From assembly GCF_020520425.1 (NCBI RefSeq), contig NC_079487.1:7115501-7179500 (forward strand): 64,000 nucleotides of DNA. Direction: 5' to 3'. Positions 23,219 through 36,871 of the stretch are shown here, one piece after another (the first letter of the stretch is position 1; each line of letters opens with the position of its first letter). Origin of the DNA: Spinacia oleracea (lineage: Eukaryota; Streptophyta; Magnoliopsida; Caryophyllales; Amaranthaceae). A model generated the notes under the pieces. The model was not told the DNA's origin. It saw nothing but the letters and a program-made list of their open reading frames with translations, and searched no databases. The position numbers and the translations under genes are program-made.

Positions 23219-23431
23219 CGCATATCAGATATGTGTGGAAACACACATATCAACTAAAAAATAAATAGCTAAAAGACAAAAAAGAATTACCATTCATGTT
23301 AAAAAAAAGTACCATTCGCTAAAAAAAAGTACCATTCTGTAAAAAAAAGTACCATTTAATTATTTTTTTGTCCTTTTTCTTATTTTGTCTTTTGTTGTGA
23401 TATGTATTTGCCCATACATATCTGATATGCG
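23219..23431. mobile_element. MITE-like inverted-repeat element in the UGT promoter
   Basis: 213 bp bounded by inverted ends CGCATATCAGATATGTGTGG and CCATACATATCTGATATGCG. The interior has three or four copies of AAAAAAAAGTACCATT(C/T). No protein. It sits directly upstream of the putative TATA box. The superfamily is not certain. Confidence 0.7.
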
Positions 23432-23607
23432 CTTGTACTTCCTCGGTACATTATTGACTTTTATCCTAGAAATTATGGTTGTAAAGTTAAGCGTTTCTAA
23501 TGAATTAATTGCCTAACATTTCTTTTAAAAAATTAATAGCCACGTGAAATTTTCACTCATATATTCAATCTTATGTGCACATGATACGTGAAACAATAAT
23601 ATATATA

Positions 23608-23860
23608 CTTCTTCCGTTCCAGAAATATTGCACTATGGTTGACTTTTACTCCTCTAAGCCTTACTTTGATTCTTAATATCTCATATCGTGTGCAAGCAAA
23701 AATTATAAAAATTTAATATTTGGAAAATATATATCAATACGAATCTAACATGACCCAACATGACTAAAATTTCCTTACGTACGAATCACAAAAAATGGCC
23801 AAAGTCGTAGTATGAATAGTGTAAAAAACAAATGGTGCGATATTTCCGGAACGGAGGAAG
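23608..23860. mobile_element. Stowaway-type MITE
   Basis: 253 bp with inverted ends CTTCTTCCGTTCCAGAAATA / TATTTCCGGAACGGAGGAAG, flanked by TA on both sides, as for Tc1/mariner-derived Stowaway MITEs. Confidence 0.85.
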
Positions 23861-24640
23861 TATTTCGTTTAAAAATTTAAAATATTGTTATTATCAATAA
23901 ATACACAAAATAGTCAAGAAAATTATTCACAAAGTTTATCTAAAGAAAAATTAACACTCATATTGTTTGCTACTAATTTTGAAAAGCGAATACTACATTT
24001 TTAGTGTATAATTTGATACATTTTTTCTTTTAATTAGATAGGCCCAACTTGAATTAAAAAAAAAAAATGGTACATTTATGTACTTCAAATCTACTCCTAA
24101 TCTTGAAAAAAGAATACGTGCATTATTTGCATTTTTTAACGAACTATTATTGTCGTTAAATAATCTTGCTTTGACCTTTTTCAATCAGATTGCTACCCGG
24201 CCTTAGGAAAATAGCATATGTTGCAAATTTTCACTAAACTTAATATTAATTTTGTATTTAATACAATTTGATTAATTTAATTGTGAGTGAGGGTGCTATA
24301 GACTATTCTATAGGGGACACCAAAAGATCATTTACCATAATAACCTCATGAGTTTCCTTATAGAATAGAGATACAAATGTATTTCATTGTAACTTATTGC
24401 ATGTATTACAAGTGCGTTTTATTCAATTAATTTTTACTTATGTGTCTTATCTGACTTATCCAAACCTAAATGAATTTATCTAAATTTATTAAAACTTACG
24501 TGTAATACTAGTCTTTATTGTAAATTAAAATTGTGAAACTTTTTTTTTTCTTTTCTTAAACTTATTTGATATAGTACAAAGTTATTAATCTCAGTTTAAA
24601 ACAGGAGGAAAGAAGGTGAATAAAATACGACTTAGCTATG
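23861..24640. other. Intergenic, nothing recognised
   Basis: AT-rich host DNA up to the insertion site of element C. The last five bases, CTATG, are the target duplicated by C. Confidence 0.6.
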
Positions 24641-26019
24641 TGAAGGAAATAATGCCCTTGGTCCAAGTATGCATTCTATGTTAAGTCTAATAAATGCGGT
24701 TCAGTATTAATTAACAAGTTAATAATTCAGTGAGATCAAGTGAGCTGAATGCCTAGCTAGAGGCCGCTTCAGTTCAAGTGGAATTAATGATATTAATCCA
24801 CAGCTTACTCTTGACTGAACCCGTAGGGTCACACAAATAGTACGTAAACGGATCAAGTATTTAATGGCATTAAATACTCCATCTATGGATATTCGGAATC
24901 GACGGATCTTGGTTTCAGTGGGAGCTGAGATCGTCACAGGCTAGAAATGAATACTCCGGAAACGATGATATTGCCGGAAACGGAAATATGGATCGTATCG
25001 GAAATATAAATATTATCCAAGTCGTAGATGTTGCCGGAAACGGAAACATGGTACGTATCGGAAAATATTATCGGAAATGGAAATATTGCCAGAATCGGAA
25101 ATATTGCCGGAAACGGAAATATGGTCAGAATCGGAAATATTATCGGAATCGGAAAATAATTCCGGAAACGGAAATATTAAATATTTGTTCGAAACGGAAA
25201 TTGATTCCGGAATCGGAAATATTAAATATTGTTCGTATCGGAAATGAATTCCGGAATCGGGAATTTAATCGGAAGCGTATCGTACGAATTAGCATCGGAC
25301 GAGGCCCTCTAGACGAAGGCCCAGCACGAAGCCAGGCCGTCGCCCAGCGAGCCAACGCGCACCATCGCACGCCAAGCCTCGACCAGGCCCAGCGCAAGGC
25401 CAGGCCGCCAAGGCCTTGGGCGCGCGCGCGAGAGCACAGCAGTGGGCCGAGCGCTGTGCGCCTAGCGTGGGCCGCAAGGCTTGCGCGGGTGTACGGTGCT
25501 CGTGCAATACTTGTGCGGGAATCCTGAAGCAATCGAGATTCGAAGTGTGATTAAATCCTAAAACTATTAGATAATGATTATTTAATTAGAGTCCTAGTAG
25601 GGTTATAATTAAATAAATTAGTATCCTGATAGGATTCCAAAACCCTTTCCATAACTCTATAAATAGGTGCCTAGGGTCACATATTTTCATAGATTATTCA
25701 AGTATTCAAAGTGAGTTTTTGAGAGAAAATTCAGACACATTTCTTGTCTATAAGTGCCGAAAATCTTTAGTACCTTAAGGGCGATTCTAGTTGGTCAATC
25801 TTAAGGCGGATCCGGACGTGCTGTGGACTATCTACGGAGGGACGACACTAGGAGTCCTAAAGACTTGTTCTTGTTCGGTTCGGGCGCAGCTAGGGAAGGC
25901 ACGCAACAAAGAGTATGCATCTAAACTATGCTATATGATTATGTGTAAATAATATGTATTCCTGGCTAAATGGTTTTTCCGCATGATTTATGAATTGTCA
26001 TATGTACCATAACCTAACA
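24641..26019 (+). repeat. 5' LTR of element C
   Basis: 1379 bp, TGAAGGAAAT...CCTAACA. TATA box CTATAAATAGG at 25657-25667. GC-rich block of the B/C type. Tandem U3 array at 24955-25270. Confidence 0.95.
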
Positions 26020-26020
26020 G

Positions 26021-26033
26021 TGGTATCAGAGCC
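26021..26033 (+). other. Primer binding site of element C (tRNA-iMet type)
   Basis: TGGTATCAGAGCC one base after the LTR; exact initiator-Met complement. Confidence 0.9.
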
Positions 26034-28690
26034 TCTTATTATTTTCATAATCTAAATTGCATGAACATGGTCAAATATTACAAATTTGCAAGAATTAAAA
26101 GGGGTGATTAATTTTCGTAATTGTTAATTAATTGCAAATTGCGTTTATTTAATTATACGTACGTAGTTTTTCTGCAGTTTCTTCGTTACTCATCCAAATC
26201 GAGTGATTTTTGTGTCAATTCCGCATGTAAAAGGCATTCTAAAATTTTGACAAAAATAGAATTTTCTGCCGAACCCAGAATTCTCAAATTCGAAGCCTAA
26301 CTATGACTTTTCGAAGGTTTTAGTTTTTCGAATGCAAAATTTCGTAAATTTAAGATGTTAAATTAAATATTTGCGATTCTTGTTGATAAATCTTGAATTT
26401 TTGATTGACCTACTGTATATGTTTAACAAGTTTGAATGCCTAGCCTTGTTAATTATGCAATCTAATTTGTACTTATGATTAATTTGTTGAAAATTAGAAT
26501 AATTTAGAATTAATTTGATTTTCATAATTAATTATAATTTAATTAGAAACCTATGATTAAAAACCACCATAAAAATTGTAAATTTATGATAAATTTTAAA
26601 TTTTTATGACCTAGGCTTGAATCCATGATAATCGGAAATCAATTGAATAATAAATTTTCGATTTTTCGTCCTAAAATTGTGAAATTAATATTAGCTTATT
26701 AATTTGTCATTAATTTTAAATATAAATTTTAAATTTTTATGCGATTCGTTCATATAACTTGCACGCACAAAGCAATGGACGCTTCGTGTTACCCTTAAGG
26801 GGTGTTGTATAGTGCGGGCATGCGACGACGAGCAAGGGAGCTCGTCGCCCATGCGGCACGAATGCAATGAGCAAGGGCATGGTGCACGAGCACAAGGCAG
26901 CAGCCCTGCCTTGTGTCGTGGGCCACGAGCTATGGATGAATGGGCATGGGCGAAGGCAAGGCATGGCAGTCGCGTGTGGGCAGCAAGCGAGCTGCGCCAC
27001 AACGCGCACTGCATCGCGCAAGCGCGCGCAGCCTCGCGCGCAGCGAGCGCAAGCTCGCGTGCCACGAGCGCTGCGCCCAGCATTGATCGCGCGCAATTGC
27101 TCGCGCACAGCGAGCGATGGCTCGCGTGCATCAAGCGCTGGAGCGCGCGCAGCAAGCGCTGGCGAACGCGCACAGCGAGCGATGGCTCGCGTGCATCGAG
27201 CGCTGGCGCGCGCGCAGCGAGCACCACTTGTGCGATGGCTTGCGATGGAAGATGCAGCAGCTATGCGACGAGCGCATGGGCTGCGCGCACATGGCCAGCG
27301 ATGGCTGTGTGCGTGTGGCCCATGGGCGTGCGATGCGTAGGGTGTTTGCGTTACGATTAGATCGTTTTGAATGTTTTAATTTGAAATTTCAGTTTACGTA
27401 ATTTTAATTAATTTTAAAATTAATAATTTAAATTATTTTCTTGGATTTTAATTTTGAATATTGTAATTATAATAAATTTTATTTATTCTAATTATTTTAC
27501 TAAAATTAAAATCATGAATTAATTTAAATACGACTGAAATTAAATTAAACTTTTTGGATTCAATTATAAATTTATATGAGCTTTAAATTTTAATTAAAAT
27601 TGTATGTTTCCGGTTAGACTAGAAATACTTTTTTATGTTTAAAATTAGTAAAGCATATGAATTTATTGGTTTGAGTGGGAGCCCTTTTTAGTCATAAACT
27701 CTTGATTAGGTCTACAAATCCTTAAGGTTAAAACAACTTGATTAGAATTAATAAGGACTGAATAATTGGTAGATTATTGGTGCCCTTGATTAATTGCTGC
27801 AAATGTTTACGTGATGCATAATGTGTTTTACTAACCAGCTATGTGGGCCATTCATGATAATGAATGGGTGAATGGTATATATTGTATATGTACTGTTTTG
27901 CAGGTTATGAAGTGACTAGTATGGCCCAAATAGGATAGAAAATATGGTATGCGTACCATTAATTTGAATGTAATTGGTCTAAAGTACCAAAGTTGTTTTT
28001 CAATTCAAATATGGTCTGCGTACCATCAAATAGTTGTAATTAGTTTTAATTATAGCTTATCCTATTTGAAGAAAATGGTGCCTCCCACGGAGATTTTCAA
28101 GACGGACTTTGAAGTTAAAGCTTCAAGATGAAGTCGGGCCATACTAGATCACATTTATCTTATGCATGCTTTAAGTTATTTATTGCTTTAAATATGTCTT
28201 AAAATGCATGAGATCAAAAGCTTGATTATGTTGCATGATTAAGGATTTTAGTTCACTTAAAATCTAACCAACATAGTAAGAGCCTTAAGTTCCAAACTTA
28301 AAAATTGAGTTATAAGGTGCCATGCCAAAATATACACTTGCTTGGATATCCTTTACATCAATCTAGTAATAGTTTTCGCTCAGCGAGGTGTTACTTATTG
28401 GTCCTAAAGGGGCAAGGTACACAAATAATTGTGAGTACATGTTAGTTTTGGTGAAACTCAACGATATAAGTAAGGAGTCCTTTTATGTCGTGGCAAAATC
28501 GATAGGTTTACCTAATAAGTACTTATGCGGAATAGTTTCTAGACTATTAGCAAAAGGCTTTTGCTTACCTAAGATGTTTTAGGATTAAGTCGACAAACTG
28601 TGCTTAGTTTTTCAATGATTTTAGGATCTTGGAATCATTTTATTCACACCTGCCGGAACAATAAATTCGAATAAAATGCTAATAACTTGT
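26034..28690 (+). other. Element C untranslated leader with GC-rich island
   Basis: Closely matches A (3496-6290) and B. The GC island is at about 26760-27350. Identity with A ends near 28680, just after CACCTGCCGGAACA. Confidence 0.85.
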
Positions 28691-31600
28691 TGAAATTGCA
28701 TGATTGCTTTAATTTTCAAGTTATTACTCATGATAAATGTTTAGACTTTGCATGCTTCAATGTATGTTTTAATTATTGTTTATAATTAAATATCTTGCAC
28801 TGCGGTAAATCCTTTTAGAAAGGTAACAGTAAATTTCCTCGATTGGTAGTGAATCCAAGAACGATTCACGGAAATGAGAGAAAGTGAGCAATTTAAAATG
28901 TACGTTTCTTTTAGCGACTTTTATGGTTGTTTTCGAATATCAAAATCGAATGGCAAACCAATTGGTGCTTGTGAATTCAAAATACAATGTAGTTTTGAGA
29001 TCATAAAGCATTGAGCTTAAAAACGCTCAGCTTTACCAATGGTTAACAACCTAATATCTTTGTCCATTTAATTCTCGAATGAGTCTAGTCCCTAGACATT
29101 CGAATAGATCGATGCTTAGAGAACTTTAGAAGCTTCTGGTAAGATCATCTAGTTGAAACAGAATGTTCAACATAAATTAAATGGAAAGAACCTTGTTGGT
29201 GACATTGGACATGTCTAACAAAGTATAAAAGTCAACACTAAAGAATTCAATTCTTAAGACTATGAGAAAGGGTACAAGAAATAGGAAAACAAAGGAACAT
29301 ATGAAAGGAATTTACGATTCCGTTTCTACCTATAAGTTTATGTTTAAAGAGAAGTGACCTAGCAATCAAACTTCCTTGGTATCATATACCGCTTGAGGTT
29401 CTTACTTCGGTAATAACTCAAACAATGGAAGCTAGGATACACTAATGACCTACAAGTGGGAAATGAAGCATGGCAATGCTACATTAGTTGTAGGGTCATC
29501 TAGTTTGTTTTAATTCCTTTCAAAGGCTGGAACTAAATGGCTGTTTTGTTCCATAATCAGCATACCTAAATTTCTGCTTCAAACACAGAAAGACTCACAT
29601 TCAGAAGAACAAAAACAATGCTTGTTTGTTTGAATGAAATGGTCATTTACGGAATGAGTCAATATGCTTGATTAAAACAAACAACTCTTTAAAGAACTTT
29701 ACTAGGTTCAAATCAACCCCTTGATTTGAGTTCCACTAATCTTTGGCATTGTTGCTTAGACCATATCAACAAGTTAACATTCAAAAGCTCTATTTTAATG
29801 GACTTTTGAAAGTTGGTTGATTTCTAGATCAACTTAAGATAAGCTAGTCTTACTTGTTGAAAGTAACAAAGAATATGAACTATTGTTAGAACGCCTAGAC
29901 GATAGAGTTCAAAGCTAAAGAAAGGTTTTATGACTTTATTATTTCACAAGGATTTGAGTGAATATAGGTTTATTTACTCAAATGTGATATAAGTTGAATC
30001 TGTTTGGCTAGTTCAAAGATTCAGAAGTATAAAATCCACTTGGCAAGAAATCATAAAGATCTAGGTTAGATCATGTTGATGATTACTTGAGACCAAATAT
30101 GATCATCAATGATTGTGTGTTGTAATTTCACAATCTAGGTCCATAAGATATGGAATATCTTAGTTGGAATAATCGAAGTCAATTGGTACTTGATTCGATT
30201 AATGATGAATCATAAAAACTTTTCCTATAATTTCTAAAACAAAATGCTCAACTACCACCAAACTAAACCAAATTCGTCAAAGCTATTGAAAAGTAATTTC
30301 ATAATATCTTTTCGATAATATATATCTAGAGAGTTGCAAAACTCAGTGGGAGCTTAGTGTTTGTTATTCAACAAACTAAGGCCCAAGTATAGATATATGT
30401 TTCATTGTGATTTATTCAAATGAGACACAAGGGTATTGTTTCTACCACGAATTTTTGAGAACATAATGTTTGTTTGCTCGAAATGATGTCCTTTTGGAGA
30501 TTCGTTTCCAAAATGACAAGTGGGAGAAAATAGACCTCGAAAGTCTTCGAGGCGAACAACAAACATAAACGGACATTCCGGAGGCTTTTCGAAGTGCTTC
30601 AGAAAAACCGAACTTATTCTTTAAGGACTTTAGAAGTGGCTTTAAAGAATAGACATCTCTTAGAAGACTTTACAAGTGCTTCAAGGAGAACAGAATATTC
30701 AAAGGACTTTCAAGTGGCTATTGATATTCTATTGTTTGATGTTCTATACCCAAGTAGGCATAGAATTCAAGTCACTGAAACTATGCAATTCTTCTATTAG
30801 ATAGTAAAGAAACCTACAACTTGCAGTCAAACTAAAAGAAGTGACTTGTAAGAAAGCTATGACGAAACCCAGATTCCCTAAAATGGTTAGAGGCCATATA
30901 TAGACTATATGTTTAATTGGTTAAAGGCCATAAAACATACTCAATGTTTTGATGACAAAATTGAAATTTTGTTGATTTGCAAGAATAGTTTCACACCTAT
31001 TGGTTGCAAGTTTGTTTTAAGGATAAAAACCATCAAACATGGAATATTGTTCACACACAAAGCTAGATTAGTTGCTAAAGGTTAAAAGCAAATTCATGGC
31101 ATGGATTGTGTTGAAACCTCATGCAAAATCGTAATGCTTAAGTCTATAATTCAAGCAATGATTGCATATTGGTACATATGGCAATTGGATGACAAAACGT
31201 ATTCCTCAATCAAATGTTGGAACATAATATGTACATGGTATGTCATAGAATTTGTGGATCCAAATAAATGCTTGAAAAGGAAAGCTAGCTTATAAAATCT
31301 AAGTACAGATTTAAGCAAGCAATTGGGAATTGGAATTGTATTTTAGTGAAGCTAATAAGTATTTTAGTTTCATAAAATATACATGATTCTTATAGATATA
31401 TAAGAAGTTTAGTGGGAGTACTTAAAACTTATTTGGTCCTATGTGTATCACACATATCTCTCTATTGTGAAATAACATTCAAATGCTAATGACTTAGGTT
31501 TGAAATTATTCATCAATGATGGACCAAGGCGAAACTTAGTACATACTGGGTATTAAGATCTATTTACAAAGATCTTATGATATTGTTTAGTAATGGCATT

Positions 31601-32730
31601 TACTAAATCAAACACGAAAGACTCCATTGGAGATATTCGATCCATATGAATAAATCTAAGTAATGAATGTTTGAACTATGTATAAGAATTTACTAAGTTA
31701 AACATCAAAGAATCTAATGAGATTCTTCACCTATATTATATGTCAAAGAATTTAGTTGGATTCAGTATCTACTGTAACTGAATGAGCTAAAGTTACATGA
31801 ATAGAATTCAATTGGGAATTATTCTGCAAAAGAATTTATCATGTATATAATATAATATGAGGATCGCCAAAAACGTATCGTATGACTTTAGCCATGACGA
31901 ACATATACCAATCTCTATTGATCTAAGTAAAGATCAACTAGATTGAGATCAAGAATACTTATGGTACTTGAAAAGGTACATAGGAATAGTTCTTGATTCA
32001 AGGAAATAAAGATATGCTAAATATTCATGCTACACGCATAAACACTGGCAAAGGATCAAGCAAGACCCTTTGGAGTTAACCATTGATAAGGACGAGCTAT
32101 AGAGCATCGTGTTTTGAAAATGGCAACATGGGTTGGAGACCATGAGTTGTTGCGTGGGAAATTAAAATAATAATTTCTATGTTCTAAGATATAGTTTGAG
32201 AATCTTCCACATATCTATGAACTGCCTGGATAGGTAAATCCAAATAAAGCATCACTAGCAACCTATACAGTTGAAGTAAAAGTAATTATTGCCTAAGAAG
32301 CAATAAAACAGGGTTGTTTAAAGTTCTTCACTGAACTTGGGTAGATCACCTATCTGCTGGCTTGATGGTTCTTCATTGAAAAATGCGTAGAACCACTCTT
32401 GAAGCAAGAAAAATGTCTGCTAACTTGATGGTTCTTCATTGCAAAATGAGTAAAACCACCATCGAAGTAAGAAAGACTAGATCACATAATAAACAAACTC
32501 GAAAAGATCTTATCATCATATCTCGAAGAACATTCGATGAAAAGGATATTAAGATTGACAAAGCATGATAACTAAACCTATGCAACAAGTGAGAAGCAAC
32601 ACTCACGTTGTAGCACTGGAAATCAAGCATAGCTTTGAATTCCATGAATTGTTTTAGAAGATGGGTTTGAGGCCCATGGTTATAAAACATTGGGGTTGAA
32701 CATTTATCATATATGAAATGTATTTTCATA
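28690..32730 (+). pseudogene. Decayed copia gag-pol of element C
   Basis: About the length of the A polyprotein gene but with stops and shifts throughout. Recognisable remains, in the same order as A: near 29450 a DLRVGN-like piece after the protease position; near 30510 the CAAGTGGGAGAAAA/TAGACCTCGA stretch; near 31060-31210 reverse transcriptase (ARLVAKG then a stop, IVMLKSII, IWQLDDKT); near 32260 an RNase H relic. Divergence from A here is far larger than in the flanking leader, LTRs or 3' region. No functional protein is possible. Confidence 0.85.
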
Positions 32731-33507
32731 TTCCATTTAATCTTGGTTTAGTATTAAATGATGAGTCCCTTCAAATTTGACGATATATTCAAGATAGACT
32801 GTCAGGACCAGTCCTGTGACTAAGAAATGTCTATCAAGTGAACTTGAATGTCAAAGGTTGAAAATGGTCCCTAGTCGGAGTTTTCTATAAAATTGGACGC
32901 ATAGAAAATGTTAGACGACTAGAATGCAAGATGACTAGTAGTTCTGTTTCTTGAACTATGTGGACATGGCAATGTCATAATCATTTGCATAGATACTTAC
33001 TTTGGGAAGACTAGTATCGGACAAGACCTATGAAACTTTACTGTAAGAGATGAAAATCTGTCATAAGTAAATTTCATTAAAATTATTAGACACTAAATCC
33101 TCAATACCTGAGTGATTTGAGATTACTTGTTTGAGAACTGGTTGCTTTGACGTTGACCAACCGTCGCACCGTAAAAGGAGGCTATAAAGGCAACGCTCAG
33201 GTAATCACCTATCAAACGAAGTCTAATCTCAAGATCGCAAGATTGGGATTGTCCTCCCATAAATCGGGATGAGATGCTTAAAAGTTGTACAAGGCCACTC
33301 GGAGAGCTAGAAACTGTGAAATGCATGGCCGTGCTCGGATGAATCATAGGCTATGATTATCTGTTTATTTGATCAGTTGAACTCTGAAACCGAGAAACAC
33401 CTCTGGACACAATAAGGATGACAACTCTTACCTTATGTTCAAGAGCAAGCATCGAGCGACAAAGGAATTAGGAAATGCACACTTGTCCCTAAGGACAAGT
33501 GGGAGAC
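32731..33507 (+). other. Element C 3' untranslated region and polypurine tract
   Basis: High similarity to A (about 10455-11220) resumes at TTAAATGATGAGTCCCTTCA and continues to the polypurine tract AAGGACAAGTGGGAG (about 33491-33505). Confidence 0.85.
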
Positions 33508-34888
33508 TGAAGGAAATAATGCCCTTGGTCCAAGTATGCATTCTATGTTAAGTCTAATAAATGTGGTTCAGTATTAATTAACAAGTTAATAATTCAGTGA
33601 GATCAAGTGAGCTGAATGCCTAGCTAGAGGCCGCTTCAGTTCAAGTGGAATTAATGATATTAATCCACAGCTTACTCTTGACTGAACCCGTAGGGTCACA
33701 CAAATAGTACGTAAACGGATCAAGTATTTAATGGCATTAAATACTCCATCTATGGATATTCGGAATCGACGGATCTTGGTTTCAGTGGGAGCTGAGATCG
33801 TCACAGGCAAGAAATGAATACTCCGGAAACGATGATATTGCCGGAAACGGAAATATGGATCGTATCGGAAATATAAATATTATCCAAGTCGTAGATGTTG
33901 CCGGAAACGGAAACATGGTACGTATCGGAAAATATTATCGAAAATGGAAATATTGCCAGAATCGGAAATATTGCCGGAAACGGAAATATTGTCAGAATCG
34001 GAAATATTATCGGAATCGGAAAATAATTCCGGAAACGGAAATATTAAATATTTGTTCGAAACGGAAATTGATTCCGGAATCGGAAATATTAAATATTGTT
34101 CGTATCGGAAATGAATTCCGGAATCAGGAATTTAATCGGAAGCGTATCGTACGAATTAGCATCGGACGAGGCCCGCTAGACGAAGGCCCAGCACGAAGCC
34201 AGGCCGTCGCCCAGCGAGCCAACGCGCACCATCGCACGCCAAGCCTCGACCAGGCCCAGCGCAAGGCCAGGCCCAGCCAAGGCCTTGGGAGCGCGCGCGA
34301 GAGCACAGCAGTGGGCCGAGCGCTGTGCGCCTAGCGTGGGCCGCAAGGCTTGCGCGGGTGTACGGTGCTCGTGCAATACTTGTGCGGGAATCCTGAAGCA
34401 ATCGGGATTCGAAGTGTGATTAAATCCTAAAACTATTAGATAATGATTATTTAATTAGAGTCCTAGTAGGATTATAATTAAATAAATTAGTATCCTAATA
34501 GGATTCCAAAACCCTTTCCATAACTCTATAAATAGGTGCCTAGGGTCACATATTTTCATAGATTATTCAAGTATTCAAAGTGAGTTTTTGAGAGAAAATT
34601 CAGACACATTTCTTGTCTATAAGTGCCGAAAATCTTTAGTACCTTAAGGGCGATTCTAGTTGGTCAATCTTAAGGCGGATCCGGACGTGCTGTGGACTAT
34701 CTACGGAGGGACGACACTTGGAGTCCTAAAGACTTGTTCTTGTTCGGTTCGGGCGCAGCTAGGGAAGGCACGCAACAAAGAGTATGCATCTAAACTATGC
34801 TATATGATTATGTGTAAATAATATGTATTCCTGGCTAAATGGTTTTTCCGCATGATTTATGAATTGTCATATGTATCATAACCTAACA
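33508..34888 (+). repeat. 3' LTR of element C
   Basis: 1381 bp, ends CCTAACA, followed by target duplication CTATG. TATA box at 34526-34536. Confidence 0.95.
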
Positions 34889-34958
34889 CTATGTACATAG
34901 CATTTTTTTTAGTTATTTGCAATTTCTTTTAGTTGTGGGGATATTTGTAATTTTATTA

Positions 34959-35644
34959 CTCCCTCCGTCCCGGAATACTCGACCCGGTTTGACCGGCACA
35001 GAGTTTAAGGGACTTGAATTGACTTATTTAATTTAATAGGTAGTACTCCCTCCGAATCTAAATGTTATTCCCGTTTCCTTTTTTAGTGTCCCAAAATAAT
35101 CTTCCCATTTCTTTTATTTCCTTTTTAATCTCTTCCTTGTAATTTTAACTTTGTAATTCCATTGGTTTATCAATAAAAACCTTGTAGTCTCATTGGTTGA
35201 TTTAAGTGTGGATGGATTAATGAGTTGGCATTTTTATTCCTTCAATTCTATTGGTTCAACTATTTTTTTTTTGTGAAAATGGAATCAAAAAGCAACAATT
35301 TCCCATAAAACTACATTAATAATAGTTAATCTTATAATGTTTCTTTTTCCTTAATAACCGCGTAAAATGACAAACGGGAATAACATTTAGGTTCGGAGGG
35401 AGTAGTTGATAGTGGGGTATTATTTTAATGTAGTTAGTGGGAGGTTGGTTAAGAGGTGGGGTTGGAGAGAGTAGGGGTTGAATTTTTAATTATTTTTTGT
35501 ATGGAGTAGGGGGTATGTGGGTTAATATGGGTGGAGTGAGAAATAATATAATATTGTTAGAATCTTTCCATTTTTAGAAACAGATCAAGTATTAAGGGAC
35601 GACCCGATAAGGAAAACAGATCAAGTATTCCGGGACGGAGGGAG
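34959..35644. mobile_element. Stowaway-type MITE interrupted by another MITE
   Basis: Inverted ends CTCCCTCCGTCCCGGAATAC / TATTCCGGGACGGAGGGAG flanked by TA. An uninterrupted copy of the same family is at 63417-63741; comparison places the inner element precisely at 35046-35402. Confidence 0.93.
35046..35402. mobile_element. Inner Stowaway-type MITE, nested
   Basis: 357 bp, inverted ends CTCCCTCCGAATCTAAATGT / ACATTTAGGTTCGGAGGGAG. It is flanked by TA, which is single in the empty copy near 63501, confirming a TA target duplication. Confidence 0.93.
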
Positions 35645-36871
35645 TATTTATGAATAAAACACAATGGCTCGTGTCATTGTGTGGCTGTGTCTTTTGATAA
35701 AAGAAATATACTTCATAAAAAAAAACACTGATATTTTATTTTTCTTTTCGATACATTTGGAATTAGATTTAGGATATGCCTTATAGAAGAGTAGTCCGTA
35801 GTATGATAGTGGTGGATAGTTGTGAATATATAAGATCAGTAATATTATCTTGAATATATTCTCTCCACTATCCAAATTGAAAATTCTTAGCACCTTAGCT
35901 TGTTTGCTTCATTTTTGTAGCAATATAAATATATTTGCTAAATTGTAAAATTAATTAGCTATTTTAATTATTTTGCCAAAAAATAATACTAGTATAAATA
36001 AATAAGTTATGTCACATTTATTACAAGTAACTAGATTTACGAGAAACAAAATAAAATGTCGAACTATCTTCCCCTTAGGGAAAAAAACAAAAAACTAGAT
36101 CGACGAACCCCTGCGACTAATAACACAAAATTTGGAATTAAAATAATTCATTTCTCATATACAACTTTAAATTCTCATCTTCAATATTGTCGTGATTACT
36201 GATGTAGCTTTATATCATTATTTTAGGTAATTAAGCGGAAGAAGAAAACCCGTCAAAAAAAAAAGGTAATTAACCGGAGACCTTTACAATCACTTACTAG
36301 TTACTACGTAATTATTACTCCCTCCGCTCTATAAGATAAACCTTCACAATCGATAAATTAATTATGCTATAAATTTATTCTCTGTCTCGTTATTTTTAAC
36401 CGCCTATTAAACGGATTGTTAGTGTGTATATAGAATTGATTACATATATTTGGTACTGATCTGAGCATTTCATGTGGCTTTGCTAAATGAAGAATTCAAC
36501 GTACTCCTATTAATTATTTCTAATTCTTTTTCTACTCGACAAAGTTGGGTGGAGCTATATCCTGTACCATATTTATCAAAGAAAATTAGAATTTAATTAT
36601 TCGTGTAGCTAATTAGCAATCATGGAGTTCATGTGGTTTAAGTACAGATTAAAGTAAATGTCAGACTTTGCCATAATATCTGGCCTTTGTTGTTGTACGG
36701 AGAGCACCATATTTTTGCTTTGTGAAAAAGACATCTTTTGATTTTTTAAAAAGCTCATTTGCAATTCGATAGTGCTTCCACAAAAATACAAGTGAATGGG
36801 ACAATGGGTACATGAAAAAGTTGCTTATGAGATTCACATTGCTCAACCTTTGTTTTGACGCAATTTAGAAA
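35645..36871. other. Intergenic, no gene recognised
   Basis: AT-rich. A lone Stowaway-like end CTCCCTCCGCTCTATAAGAT preceded by TA occurs at 36318 without a convincing partner. Confidence 0.55.

Larger units (their letters stand above)
24641..34888 (+). mobile_element. Ty1-copia element C, structurally complete but coding-dead
   Basis: 10.2 kb with LTRs 24641-26019 and 33508-34888 and 5-bp target duplication CTATG (24636-24640, 34889-34893). Primer site, leader with GC island, 3' untranslated region and polypurine tract are all present and close to A and B. The LTRs differ from each other by about a dozen substitutions and one small indel (about 99% identical). The 4-kb coding interval (about 28690-32730) is riddled with stops. 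It looks like a non-autonomous relative moved by proteins from elements like A. Confidence 0.94.

Noticed and set aside
28388..32568. Short plus-strand frames as host genes
   Set aside because: They fall in the leader and the decayed gag-pol of element C.
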